Positions 14,962 to 22,705 of a stretch of 35,130 bases of DNA are shown here, in pieces. The notes beneath the pieces were generated by a model. The model saw only the letters and a list, made by a program, of their open reading frames with translations. It was not told the origin of the DNA and searched no databases. Location: contig JAEZJQ010000052.1 of NCBI GenBank assembly GCA_023436305.1, forward strand, positions 1 through 35,130, given 5' to 3'. How positions within the stretch are numbered: the stretch's first letter is position 1; each line of letters opens with the position of its first letter. The translations under genes and the position numbers were made by a program. Source of the DNA: Bacillota bacterium (lineage in GTDB: Bacteria > Bacillota > UBA4882 > UBA8346).

Positions 14962-15642
14962 TTAACTCCTCCTGTATAATCCAAGTACGAGCTGAATTAC
15001 TCCCTGTCCGGTCCCGAGCTGACGGGCAATTTCATCAACGGTGGTTCCTTGTTGCCATAATTCAAATATACGCCTGTGTCTGGGATCTTTGATTAATTCC
15101 AGTTTAATTGAAGCGTCCGGATTTGAATCGGGTAATGAATCGATTAATAAAACCTCGTCGGATTCCTGATGGTTGGCAGTATCGGTTTGGGATACCGCTG
15201 TTTGACTAACGGTTAACTCATCAAGAGGTTCACTATCCTTGTCCCGATCTTCTTCGGAAGGTCTGACGGTGATATCCATTTGCCCTTCATTCATGCTGCC
15301 CACTTGTTCCAATGGCATTCTTAAGGATTCAACCGCTTGAACCGGTTCGTTAACATCATTTACTTCCATATTATCAAGAAAATCGCCCACCGTGGGATAA
15401 TTTAAGCGCAAATCCTGATTTAATCCCAATCTTTGGGCCGGATGCTCCTTACTTGTTGCATTGGTATCGGCAATATCCTCAAATTCTTCAATAATTGCGG
15501 CGACTAAATCCTCCAGTTCATGAATTTCCTCTTTTAAATGCTTAATATTTTTTTCGATTAACCGTTTTTGATATTGATAAAGGATGAAGATAACGATACA
15601 ATTAAATATTAAGATAAATAAAAGCTCTCCGGCATGCGCCAA
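14962..15642 (-). CDS. SwrB-like protein (membrane anchor, coiled coil, C-terminal DUF6115-type helix-turn-helix)
   Basis: 226 residues. A single membrane helix lies at about 5-22 (LLFILIFNCIVIFILY), followed by a coiled coil of about 30 residues (KRLIEKNIKHLKEEIHELED). A long acidic, low-complexity linker follows. The C-terminus, about 45 residues, has DPRHRRIFELWQQGTTVDEI and ARQLGTGQGVIQLVLGLYRR, a helix-turn-helix-like tail as in SwrB/YlxL. In Bacillus, SwrB follows sigD and helps activate the flagellar export apparatus and basal-body assembly. Gene position after sigD supports the link. The start is a TTG with GGAGG six bases upstream. The stop follows an AGGAGGAG that lacks its own start codon. 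The sequence of the linker is poorly conserved, so the assignment rests on architecture, tail and context. Confidence 0.7.
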   Translation of the reverse strand: MAHAGELLFILIFNCIVIFILYQYQKRLIEKNIKHLKEEIHELEDLVAAIIEEFEDIADTNATSKEHPAQRLGLNQDLRLNYPTVGDFLDNMEVNDVNEPVQAVESLRMPLEQVGSMNEGQMDITVRPSEEDRDKDSEPLDELTVSQTAVSQTDTANHQESDEVLLIDSLPDSNPDASIKLELIKDPRHRRIFELWQQGTTVDEIARQLGTGQGVIQLVLGLYRRS

Positions 15643-15670
15643 AAGTATCCTCCACCTTTAAAAAAAGGTC

Positions 15671-15997
15671 TTAAATCTTAAAATCAATATGTTGGCCCCG
15701 TTTGGAGTCTACCACCCGGTTTGTTATTTCTTCTTTCTCTTCCGGCTTTTCCCGGCCATTTTGAAAACGCCGGTAATTCCGTCCCCGGTTGCGGTGTTTT
15801 TCTTCATCCCGAATCCGGTTGTTATTTGCCGAAGCTTGGTTGGACTGAACTTGTTCTTGTTGTAATTGTGTTTGTTTAATAGTTTCCCGTGACATCTCCT
15901 GCTGCTCGGCAATTGGGCGGGCTTTATCAACCTGCTGAATCCGTTGCACATCAACCGAACGAGGCATGATCGTCTGTAAATCTAATGGTTTAAGCAT
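15671..15997 (-). CDS. Small basic hypothetical protein of the flagellar operon
   Basis: About 108 residues from the ATG at 15997 (GGTGG five bases upstream); a GTG at 16009 would add four. It starts MLKPLDLQTIMPRSVDVQRI, runs through a glutamine-rich, probably helical middle (residues about 30-60), then a highly basic Arg/Lys segment near NRGRNYRRFQNGREKPEE. It ends VVDSKRGQHIDFKI. There is no signal peptide or membrane helix. Glutamine-rich, charged proteins with this start and tail are common between fapA and the SwrB-like gene in clostridia, but I know no established function. It could bind RNA or an acidic partner; that is speculation. Stop to the next start is 28 bases, so it belongs to the operon. 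Confidence 0.6.
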   Translation of the reverse strand: MLKPLDLQTIMPRSVDVQRIQQVDKARPIAEQQEMSRETIKQTQLQQEQVQSNQASANNNRIRDEEKHRNRGRNYRRFQNGREKPEEKEEITNRVVDSKRGQHIDFKI

Positions 15998-16077
15998 TTT
16001 TACCACCACTTTTCAACCAATTCACCTTTCAGGCTTGTTATCATCCCGAAATGAAAACCGGCCTCATTATTGAAAGA

Positions 16078-17490
16078 TTAGCGGTAAGGTAAAATTTGAA
16101 TTTCACCTTCATTATATACCAGGGTGGCGTATTTAATTTCGTCCTGAATCATAATCGTAGTCCGTCCCATCGTAACCCGTACACCGGGATAAATCGTATC
16201 CTTAATCTTGATCCGCCCTTTTTCTTTGGAACGGTTTTGGATTTCATCAAGAAGCTCTTGATGATGGATCTCTGCTTCAGCAATCTGTGATTTTAATGCA
16301 TATGTAGTTTTAATCAAATTTTGCAACATTTCTTTCCGATCATCGGGCAGATTGGGAATTTTACTTAAAATGACGATTGCTTTTTCAGCTTTGTCCAAGC
16401 TGTCGCTGTTATTTTTAATTTGGGCTTCAATATCCTGTAATTCTAATTTGGTTTTCGGCCGGACCCCAACCTCCAGTTCAGTCACAGTTCCCAATCTGGA
16501 ACCGATTGTTTTCGCAGAAATCTCTTCACCCGAACGAATGATACCCCCCACCAGTAAACCTTTACCGCCTTCGACCAGTACTTTGGAATCGGCATTAATC
16601 TGGCAATACATGACTGATTCTTTCACTGTCAAGGTTCCATCACACACCACAGTGGCGTGCTCAATATATTTAGCTGAAAAATCCCCACTACAATAGATCT
16701 CCGTTTTATCCATTCCGGTTACGCCGCCTTGAATGAATAAATTCCCACCAGCCTTGATATCGGCCGAATCCACATTTCCGTAAATAGTGATATCTCCTTC
16801 GGCCTCAACCTTAAAGCCGCTTTCCACATTGCCATGGATAACTACATTACCGGAGAAATTAATATTTCCGGTATCAAAGTTAACATCACCCTTTAATTCG
16901 TACACCTGATGGACACTAACTCTGCCATTGATCATCACCGGTTCTCCACCGGTGGTGGCGACCAAGGTTAATCCATCGCCGCTCCATACGGCATTTTTAG
17001 CAACCTTTAATGTTTTATCTTTCCCAGGGACTGCCGGTATTTCCCGTCCCCGTACATCACACCCGGATTCACCCGCGGTAGCCGGATTCTTTTCGGCAAT
17101 CACCTGGCCGGCAACCACATTCTGAACGGTTTGCAATTGCCGGTAATCAACCCTGCCAAACTCGTCTTCAATGGATGCTTTTCGGAAAACCCCGCTCTCA
17201 AACAAAACTTTAATTTCAGCGTCCTTCCCCGCTACCGGAGGTTTTCCCTTGGCAATGACGGCCGGTTTGGTCAACTTATATTTAATTACATCATCGACTA
17301 CATTTTCCATAATACCAAACGATACATTCTCGGCTTGCAAAGCACGCAAGGCGTGTTCCTTGGTCGGCCAGCTTCCTTCGCCGACAGGTGGATCAATCGC
17401 CATGGTGGCTTCCATTCCATTACTGGAAACTATTACTTTACAGCGTCCATCCCTATTTTGGGCTGCAGGATTTGAGGTTGTTTCAGCCAT
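16078..17490 (-). CDS. FapA (flagellar assembly protein A, DUF342) family protein
   Basis: 470 residues, normal for DUF342 proteins. The N-terminal third contains the family segment with NVSFGIMENVVDDVI and GKPPVAGKDAEI. The middle (about 190-330) is a run of short beta-strand turns such as GNVVIHGNVESGFKVEAEGD and GNLFIQGGVTG, predicting a right-handed beta-helix. A coiled-coil segment follows (about 350-420), then a short C-terminal domain with IYPGVRVTMGR. FapA proteins are tied to flagellar assembly or polar placement in some bacteria; their biochemical role is unsettled. The GGAGG ribosome binding site lies inside the last codons of sigD, with only three bases between stop and start, so the two are coupled. 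Confidence 0.9.
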   Translation of the reverse strand: MAETTSNPAAQNRDGRCKVIVSSNGMEATMAIDPPVGEGSWPTKEHALRALQAENVSFGIMENVVDDVIKYKLTKPAVIAKGKPPVAGKDAEIKVLFESGVFRKASIEDEFGRVDYRQLQTVQNVVAGQVIAEKNPATAGESGCDVRGREIPAVPGKDKTLKVAKNAVWSGDGLTLVATTGGEPVMINGRVSVHQVYELKGDVNFDTGNINFSGNVVIHGNVESGFKVEAEGDITIYGNVDSADIKAGGNLFIQGGVTGMDKTEIYCSGDFSAKYIEHATVVCDGTLTVKESVMYCQINADSKVLVEGGKGLLVGGIIRSGEEISAKTIGSRLGTVTELEVGVRPKTKLELQDIEAQIKNNSDSLDKAEKAIVILSKIPNLPDDRKEMLQNLIKTTYALKSQIAEAEIHHQELLDEIQNRSKEKGRIKIKDTIYPGVRVTMGRTTIMIQDEIKYATLVYNEGEIQILPYR

Positions 17491-17493
17491 ATT

Positions 17494-18288
17494 TTATACC
17501 TCCGCTATTGATTTACGCCACCGGTTGAGGCGGCCGCGTAATCTGAAAATCGCCTTCGTATGTATTTGTGAAACCCGTGATTCGGAAATTTCCATAATTT
17601 CACCGATTTCTTTTAAAGTTAAGCCTTCGTAATAATATAAGGCGATGACCATCCGTTCCCGTTCAGGCAAACAATCGATTGCCGAACTCAAGGTGGTTTT
17701 GATTTCTTCCATTTCCACCTGATGGAGGGGGTCCTCACTTTCGTTGTTCCGTACCAAATCAAGAACCCGTACTGTATCATCATCATTGGAATGGACCAGC
17801 CATAATTCATCCAATGAACTTAAAGTAGTGCAACTCACTTCGGACAGCAAATTATAAAACTCCTGAGTACTAATATTCATGGCTTCGCTAATCTCTTGAT
17901 CCGTGGCTGAACGGCCCAGACGATTTTCCAAATCGGCGCAAGTCCGCTCCAGTTCTCTGGCTTTTTGCCGGACCGAACGCGGTACCCAGTCATTACTCCG
18001 TAAACCGTCAAGAATAGCTCCCCGGATTCTGGCAATGGCGTAAGTTTCAAATTTGATTCCCCTTGAAGGATCAAATTTTTCAATTGCATCCATGAGTCCA
18101 AAAACTCCAAAACTGACGAGATCATCAAATTCGACATTGGACGGTAAACCAATCGCTACTCTACCCGCAACATACTTAACCAAAGGGGCATATCGTAGAA
18201 TTATTGCTTCCCTGGTCGCCGGAGATTTAGAAGATAAATAATTTTGCCAAAGCATCTCCTCATTTTGTCCGGTTTTGTCGATTGACAT
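17494..18288 (-). CDS. sigD: RNA polymerase sigma factor for flagellar genes (FliA/SigD)
   Basis: 264 residues. Region 2 has REAIILRYAPLVKYVAGRVA, DLVSFGVFGLMDAIEKFDP and KFETYAIARIRGAILDGLRS. Region 3 has DWVPRSVRQKARELE and region 4 has LPERERMVIALYYYEGLTLK, EIGEIMEISESRVSQIHTKA. This is the FliA/WhiG/SigD layout. It directs RNA polymerase to late flagellar and chemotaxis promoters and is held by the anti-sigma factor FlgM until the hook is finished. The ATG has GGAGGG upstream, and two more GAGGG motifs precede it. A TATAAT promoter candidate lies in the 105-base gap after cheD, so sigD may have its own transcript as well as operon read-through. Confidence 0.96.
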   Translation of the reverse strand: MSIDKTGQNEEMLWQNYLSSKSPATREAIILRYAPLVKYVAGRVAIGLPSNVEFDDLVSFGVFGLMDAIEKFDPSRGIKFETYAIARIRGAILDGLRSNDWVPRSVRQKARELERTCADLENRLGRSATDQEISEAMNISTQEFYNLLSEVSCTTLSSLDELWLVHSNDDDTVRVLDLVRNNESEDPLHQVEMEEIKTTLSSAIDCLPERERMVIALYYYEGLTLKEIGEIMEISESRVSQIHTKAIFRLRGRLNRWRKSIAEV

Positions 18289-18363
18289 ATCTACCCTCCT
18301 GTCCCGAGTAACCCTCGTACCCTCCGTTGGTCTGGTGGTTTTTCATCCTGAGTTTATTTTAAA

Positions 18364-18391
18364 ATTATATATTCGTGCTAAAATCCTTGAA
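18364..18391 (-). promoter_or_regulatory. Candidate promoter in front of sigD
   Basis: Minus strand TTCAAG (18391-18386), 16 bases, then a perfect TATAAT (18369-18364). It starts immediately after the cheD stop and would give a leader of about 70 bases. The -35 is weak, so this is a candidate only. Confidence 0.4.
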
Positions 18392-18393
18392 TA

Positions 18394-18885
18394 TTAAATG
18401 AATACACTTTCCGATAGTGTCCGAACCTGAACAATACCGTTATTCAGATCAAGAATTACACTTTTTCCGGTATTGCCGCCCACTACTTTCGCCACTATTT
18501 TATATCCCATTTTATCACAAACCGCTTCCACCGCCGCAATATTTTTTAAACCGATACTTAACCGTTCATCCGGACAATTGGTGGTGAACATTTGAGCGCC
18601 GCCCACAATTTTAAATACCAGTTGCCCGCGCTGGCCACCCATTTTCTCAATTTCTCCAATCAGTAATGGAATGGCGGTATCGGCGAATTTGGCGGGATTA
18701 GCGGCCAAATCATCCCGGACCATGGTGATTGACGGCAACATAATATGAGCGATTCCGCCAATTTTAAGCGGTGCGTAATAAACGCATACTCCAATACATG
18801 AACCCAAGCCCAAACATGATATCTTATTCGGCGCTTTTGCGGTTTTAATTTCGGCCATTCCTACCATAATTGCGTCTGGTTGCAT
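18394..18885 (-). CDS. cheD: Chemoreceptor glutamine deamidase CheD
   Basis: 163 residues. The catalytic core GLGSCIGVCVYY places the nucleophile at C30, and GGIAHIMLP gives the partner histidine H47. FKIVGGAQMF is the conserved substrate-loop region. CheD deamidates glutamines in chemoreceptors and, in Bacillus, binds CheC and raises its CheY-P phosphatase activity. It lies directly after cheC, eight bases apart, matching the CheC-CheD partnership. The start ATG has only a weak GGAA before it. Confidence 0.95.
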   Translation of the reverse strand: MQPDAIMVGMAEIKTAKAPNKISCLGLGSCIGVCVYYAPLKIGGIAHIMLPSITMVRDDLAANPAKFADTAIPLLIGEIEKMGGQRGQLVFKIVGGAQMFTTNCPDERLSIGLKNIAAVEAVCDKMGYKIVAKVVGGNTGKSVILDLNNGIVQVRTLSESVFI

Positions 18886-18893
18886 GCTTCCGG

Positions 18894-19526
18894 TTATTTG
18901 TTGTTTCTTGGCGTCAGAAGCGCGTCTAAAATCAAACCCAACGAATCGGGATCAGGAATCAGGAAAAAATGGCCGTTTAATTTGCGCTGCGTTATGCTTA
19001 ATCGAAACTGGGTCTCTATCAGTAAAGCATAATCACCCATCAATCCCAAATCCAAAAGCACCGTATTCAAAATCGCGCCGGCCATATCATGGGCAAAAGC
19101 CGGGACGGACGAAAAATAATTTAAACCGGTAAGATTGGTAAGCGCATATAAATAAGCGCCAGTCATGATATTTCCGATCTCTTTCATCGCCGATATTTCA
19201 TAATCGCCAAAATTCTGCGGCGAATCATGTTTCACACCGGCAATGTTATCAATGAGCGTTAACGCTTCAGCCTGAGTAAAAAGAAAAACGATTTTCCCGG
19301 GGGCGTTCCCAAATAACCGCATATAAACTCCGACCACCGGCTGTTCGACTCCACCCAATACTTCACAGGCTTTGGTTAATGATATTATGGAAACGGCCGG
19401 AACAGTCATTTTTACTTTTTCTAATAGAATCTGCGATAAAGCGGTCGCAGCATGGCCGGCGCCAATATTGCCTACTTCTTTTAACGTATCAAGCTGGAGG
19501 TTATTAAGATCTTCATATCTTATCAT
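18894..19526 (-). CDS. cheC: CheY-P phosphatase CheC
   Basis: 210 residues with two complete phosphatase motifs of the form [D/S]-x3-E-x2-N-x22-P. The first starts at DTLKEVGN and ends at the P of KMTVP; the second starts at SAMKEIGN and ends at FSSVP. Both active sites therefore look functional. CheC dephosphorylates CheY-P and cooperates with CheD in adaptation. The start overlaps the cheW stop (ATGA) and the ribosome binding site GGAGG lies inside the last cheW codons. Confidence 0.95.
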   Translation of the reverse strand: MIRYEDLNNLQLDTLKEVGNIGAGHAATALSQILLEKVKMTVPAVSIISLTKACEVLGGVEQPVVGVYMRLFGNAPGKIVFLFTQAEALTLIDNIAGVKHDSPQNFGDYEISAMKEIGNIMTGAYLYALTNLTGLNYFSSVPAFAHDMAGAILNTVLLDLGLMGDYALLIETQFRLSITQRKLNGHFFLIPDPDSLGLILDALLTPRNNK

Positions 19527-20026
19527 TTTTTAACCTCCGCCCTCATCCAGCCGAGTTCATTGGACTCCTCATCCGACAAGGCTTTTTCCAGATCCAGCAG
19601 AATAATTAGGCGTTCACCGATTTTGGCAACCCCGTTTAAGTAATAGGAATTGACTCCTTTGGTGATGGCTGGAGCCGTTTCGATCAACGAAGCATTAATC
19701 CGGGTAACCTCCAGCACCGCATCAACCATCATTCCAATCCGATTACCATTTACTTCTACGATGATTACACGAGAATCATAACCGATTTCCCGGGCTGCCA
19801 GTCCGAATCGCTTACGAAGATCGATTATCGGTATTATTTCGCCACGGAGATTGATAACACCTTCAACAAAAACCGGCGCTTTTGGAACTCTGGTAACCCC
19901 TTGATCCAATTTTTCAATTTCACTTACTTTTAAAATATCAACGCCGAACTCTTCTTCACCTAATTTAAAAATAACCAGTTGTTTCGATTCCTCATGAAGG
20001 ACATTGTCTTTATCTTTCACCGCCAT
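19523..20026 (-). CDS. cheW: Chemotaxis coupling protein CheW
   Basis: 167 residues forming a single CheW domain (about 15-155). It reads LVIFKLGEEEFGVDILKVSEI, VEGVINLRGEIIPIIDLRKRFGL, RVIIVEVNGNRIGMMVDAV and INGVAKIGERLIILLDLEK-like segments. CheW links the CheA kinase to chemoreceptor tips at the membrane. AAGGAGG precedes the ATG. It sits 26 bases after cheA. Confidence 0.95.
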   Translation of the reverse strand: MAVKDKDNVLHEESKQLVIFKLGEEEFGVDILKVSEIEKLDQGVTRVPKAPVFVEGVINLRGEIIPIIDLRKRFGLAAREIGYDSRVIIVEVNGNRIGMMVDAVLEVTRINASLIETAPAITKGVNSYYLNGVAKIGERLIILLDLEKALSDEESNELGWMRAEVKK

Positions 20027-20052
20027 TTAATTTTCCTCCTTGAAAACTATAG

Positions 20053-21996
20053 TTATGCTACCGACCTGATATCCAAAATCAACACGACTTTGCCATCACC
20101 AAGAATAGTAGCCCCGGCGATTCCTTTAATCGATCCCAGATAACCGCCAAGGGATTTAATAACTACGTCTCTTTGACTGTGGAGACCATCCACGACACAA
20201 CCGACCAGCCGTTCTCCAATTCGTAACACGACAATATCCAGTTCGTCAAGTTGATAATTGAGAGCTCCCGGAGTATCCAATACATCTTGTAACCGAACCA
20301 ATGGCAAGACTTCACCCCGAAACATAAACACTTCCTGTTTATGAATTTTCTTAATGTCAATACGGTTTAAATTAAGAATGGCTTCGATATAACTGGAGGG
20401 GATGGCGTACATTTCCTTTCCCAGCTGTACCGTCAAGGTTTGAATAATTGCTAAAGTTAACGGGAGGCGAATGGTAATTATTGAACCTTGTCCCAATTTG
20501 GAATCGATGGATACTATTCCTTTGAGTTCTTCGACTTTGGTTTTCACCACATCCATCCCTACGCCGCGACCCGAAACATCGGTAATTTGCTGGGCGGTGG
20601 AGAAGCCGGGCAAAAAAGTAAACTCTAAGATCTGTTCGTCCCGCATATCGGCTACTGCTTCCGGAGTGGTTAATCCCTTAGCCAATGCTTTATCTTTCAC
20701 CTTGTTAACATTAAAACCACGGCCATCATCGATTACGCTAATAACGACCGCGTTCCCTTCCTGGTAAGCATTTAAGGTAATCTTTCCGTTGGGCGGCTTA
20801 TTGTTTCTGGTTCTTTCCTCGGTAATCTCGATACCATGATCCACCGCATTCCGGATAATATGTACCAGTGGATCACCGATCTCATCAATTAAAGTACGGT
20901 CTAACTCCGTTTCTCCGCCCCGGATTTCCAAGTCAATTTCCTTGCCCAGTTCCTGGGCCAAATCCCGGATCAAACGTGGAAATCGGGAAAAGACGGTTTC
21001 AATGGGGACCATTCGGGTTTTCATGACACTATCGCGCAGATCAATGGTTATCCGTCCGAACTGTTCCACTACTTCGTTTAAATCTTTGGAATCGATATTG
21101 GTGACTAACGTTTCCAGTTGTGAACGGCTAATAACCAATTCACTGACCAGGTTCATCAAATCATCCAGTTTTTTAATATCAACCCTGACAGTTTGGGTAC
21201 TGATATTTTTTTTGTCAAATTGTTCGGTGACCTCTTGCACTCGTTTATCGATTACCAATTGATCCAGCTTCGGTTCTTCCACAAGAACCTTGGCAACATC
21301 GGTGATATTGGTAATTATCGCGACTAATTCGTCCGGAGTGCTTTGGGAGATAACCCCCATCAGGAATTGGAGGTCAAAATTTTCATCCTCCAGATCTTTC
21401 ACGGAGGGGAAACTGCGAATAATGGAGCCCACTTTCTCCACATCCCTCAGCACCATAAAAACGCGGGCGCCTTTTAAAAGACAGTTCTCCACTAAGGTAA
21501 CGGTGAGGTGATAGAACCGGAAACCATTGTCTAAACTAAGCTGGATTTGTTCTTTTTCTGTTTCCTGATAACGGATCTGCAAGTTTTGCCGGCGTTCAGG
21601 GGCGGGTTGAACGGGCTCTCCGGTTACAAAGCGCCGTAAATCCTGAACTGATCCGGTTATTTCGATATCTTCCTCAATTCCTTCCCCAATCTTGGTGGCT
21701 AAAACTTCAAGCAAGTCGATGGCTTGGAACAGAGAGTTTATGATTTCAGTGGTGACCGATAATTCTTTACTGCGTAATTTACTTAGGACATCTTCCATGG
21801 CATGGGTTAAATTCGCCATTTTATTGAAACCCATGGTGGCGGATGCGCCTTTTAAAGTATGCGCAGCCCGGAAGATACGATCTAGAATACTGGAATTCTC
21901 GGGATTGTGTTCCAATTCTAAGATCGATTGGTTTAAAGTGAGGAGATGCTCCTGGCATTCATCCATGAATACGCTTAAATATTGAGATATCTCCAT
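20053..21996 (-). CDS. cheA: Chemotaxis histidine kinase CheA
   Basis: 647 residues with the full CheA layout. The HPt domain carries the phosphorylated histidine H46 in FRAAHTLKG. A P2 CheY-binding region lies at about 150-245. The P3 dimerisation helices begin VDIKKLDDLMNLVSELV. The P4 ATPase domain has HIIRNAVDHGIE, DDGRGFN and GRGVGMDVVK, and the C-terminal P5 CheW-like domain starts around TLTVQLGKEMYAIP. It phosphorylates CheY, encoded in the same operon, in response to receptor state. AGGAGG precedes the ATG. In Bacillus cheB lies directly upstream of cheA; here a PilZ protein takes that place. Confidence 0.97.
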   Translation of the reverse strand: MEISQYLSVFMDECQEHLLTLNQSILELEHNPENSSILDRIFRAAHTLKGASATMGFNKMANLTHAMEDVLSKLRSKELSVTTEIINSLFQAIDLLEVLATKIGEGIEEDIEITGSVQDLRRFVTGEPVQPAPERRQNLQIRYQETEKEQIQLSLDNGFRFYHLTVTLVENCLLKGARVFMVLRDVEKVGSIIRSFPSVKDLEDENFDLQFLMGVISQSTPDELVAIITNITDVAKVLVEEPKLDQLVIDKRVQEVTEQFDKKNISTQTVRVDIKKLDDLMNLVSELVISRSQLETLVTNIDSKDLNEVVEQFGRITIDLRDSVMKTRMVPIETVFSRFPRLIRDLAQELGKEIDLEIRGGETELDRTLIDEIGDPLVHIIRNAVDHGIEITEERTRNNKPPNGKITLNAYQEGNAVVISVIDDGRGFNVNKVKDKALAKGLTTPEAVADMRDEQILEFTFLPGFSTAQQITDVSGRGVGMDVVKTKVEELKGIVSIDSKLGQGSIITIRLPLTLAIIQTLTVQLGKEMYAIPSSYIEAILNLNRIDIKKIHKQEVFMFRGEVLPLVRLQDVLDTPGALNYQLDELDIVVLRIGERLVGCVVDGLHSQRDVVIKSLGGYLGSIKGIAGATILGDGKVVLILDIRSVA

Positions 21997-22016
21997 ACTT
22001 TCACCTCCTATATATG

Positions 22017-22679
22017 TTAGATTAGACCTTTTACTCGTAATTCCTGCTGCCGGTAAATAAATTTGAGGATTTTCGATTGTTTGCTTTCCGAGATATTAAA
22101 GAACTTCATGCTTGCCCAATAAGGGTTTGCGCAAACCACTTCCGATTTGGGAATTGTTCCCGACCGGACAACAACCGCATAAACCAAAATATCATCTTCC
22201 GGCAAATGGACCGCTAATTTAAATTTGGTGTGCAGAGGATAATTATCAGGCATCTCAAGTTTAACGCCACCGGCACTAATATCCATGGAATTCACCGTAA
22301 ATGACGCAACCGGAACATCTTGACGGTAAAAGTATAGAAGCTCAACGGATAATTTAATCGCTAATCTAACATCAGAACGGCGTTGCTGCCGTTTTACCTT
22401 TTCCGGTACCATAATGGTTAAAAGACCATATTCATTGCCGCCACGGGTGCTGGAATTCAGGGAAATCACTTTGGCGTCATAATCATAGCGGGCGTCTTCC
22501 CTTGGAAAGGACACTCCAATAATCTGATTGTTCTGTAAGGGAATAGAGACTCCACCCATCTTGGGCGCCGTCACCACAAGGCAATTATCGCCCAATGAAA
22601 CAATCCAGCTGGAATATTCTCCCCGATAAAACCCTTCCAAAACTTCAATTTCCAGGTAATCTCCTACCAAAAATTTCAT
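22017..22679 (-). CDS. PilZ domain protein, YcgR-like c-di-GMP receptor
   Basis: 220 residues. The N-terminal half (about 1-110) is a YcgR-type beta domain with VGDYLEIEVLEGFYRGEY. The C-terminal half is a PilZ domain with both c-di-GMP motifs intact: R-x3-R within QQRRSDVR near residue 100 and D-x-S-x-x-G in MDISAGGVKLE near 140. YcgR-type proteins bind c-di-GMP and slow the flagellar motor or act on its stator or switch. Its place between flhG and cheA supports a motility role. GGGGAG lies seven bases before the ATG. Confidence 0.9.
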   Translation of the reverse strand: MKFLVGDYLEIEVLEGFYRGEYSSWIVSLGDNCLVVTAPKMGGVSIPLQNNQIIGVSFPREDARYDYDAKVISLNSSTRGGNEYGLLTIMVPEKVKRQQRRSDVRLAIKLSVELLYFYRQDVPVASFTVNSMDISAGGVKLEMPDNYPLHTKFKLAVHLPEDDILVYAVVVRSGTIPKSEVVCANPYWASMKFFNISESKQSKILKFIYRQQELRVKGLI

Positions 22680-22705
22680 TTTTCATCTCCCCAAGATGAA
22701 ATGTT

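Noticed and set aside
16745..16770. GCCGATAT inside the fapA gene as a sigma-D promoter
   Set aside because: No TAAA at the correct distance, and it lies in coding sequence encoding a conserved beta-turn region.
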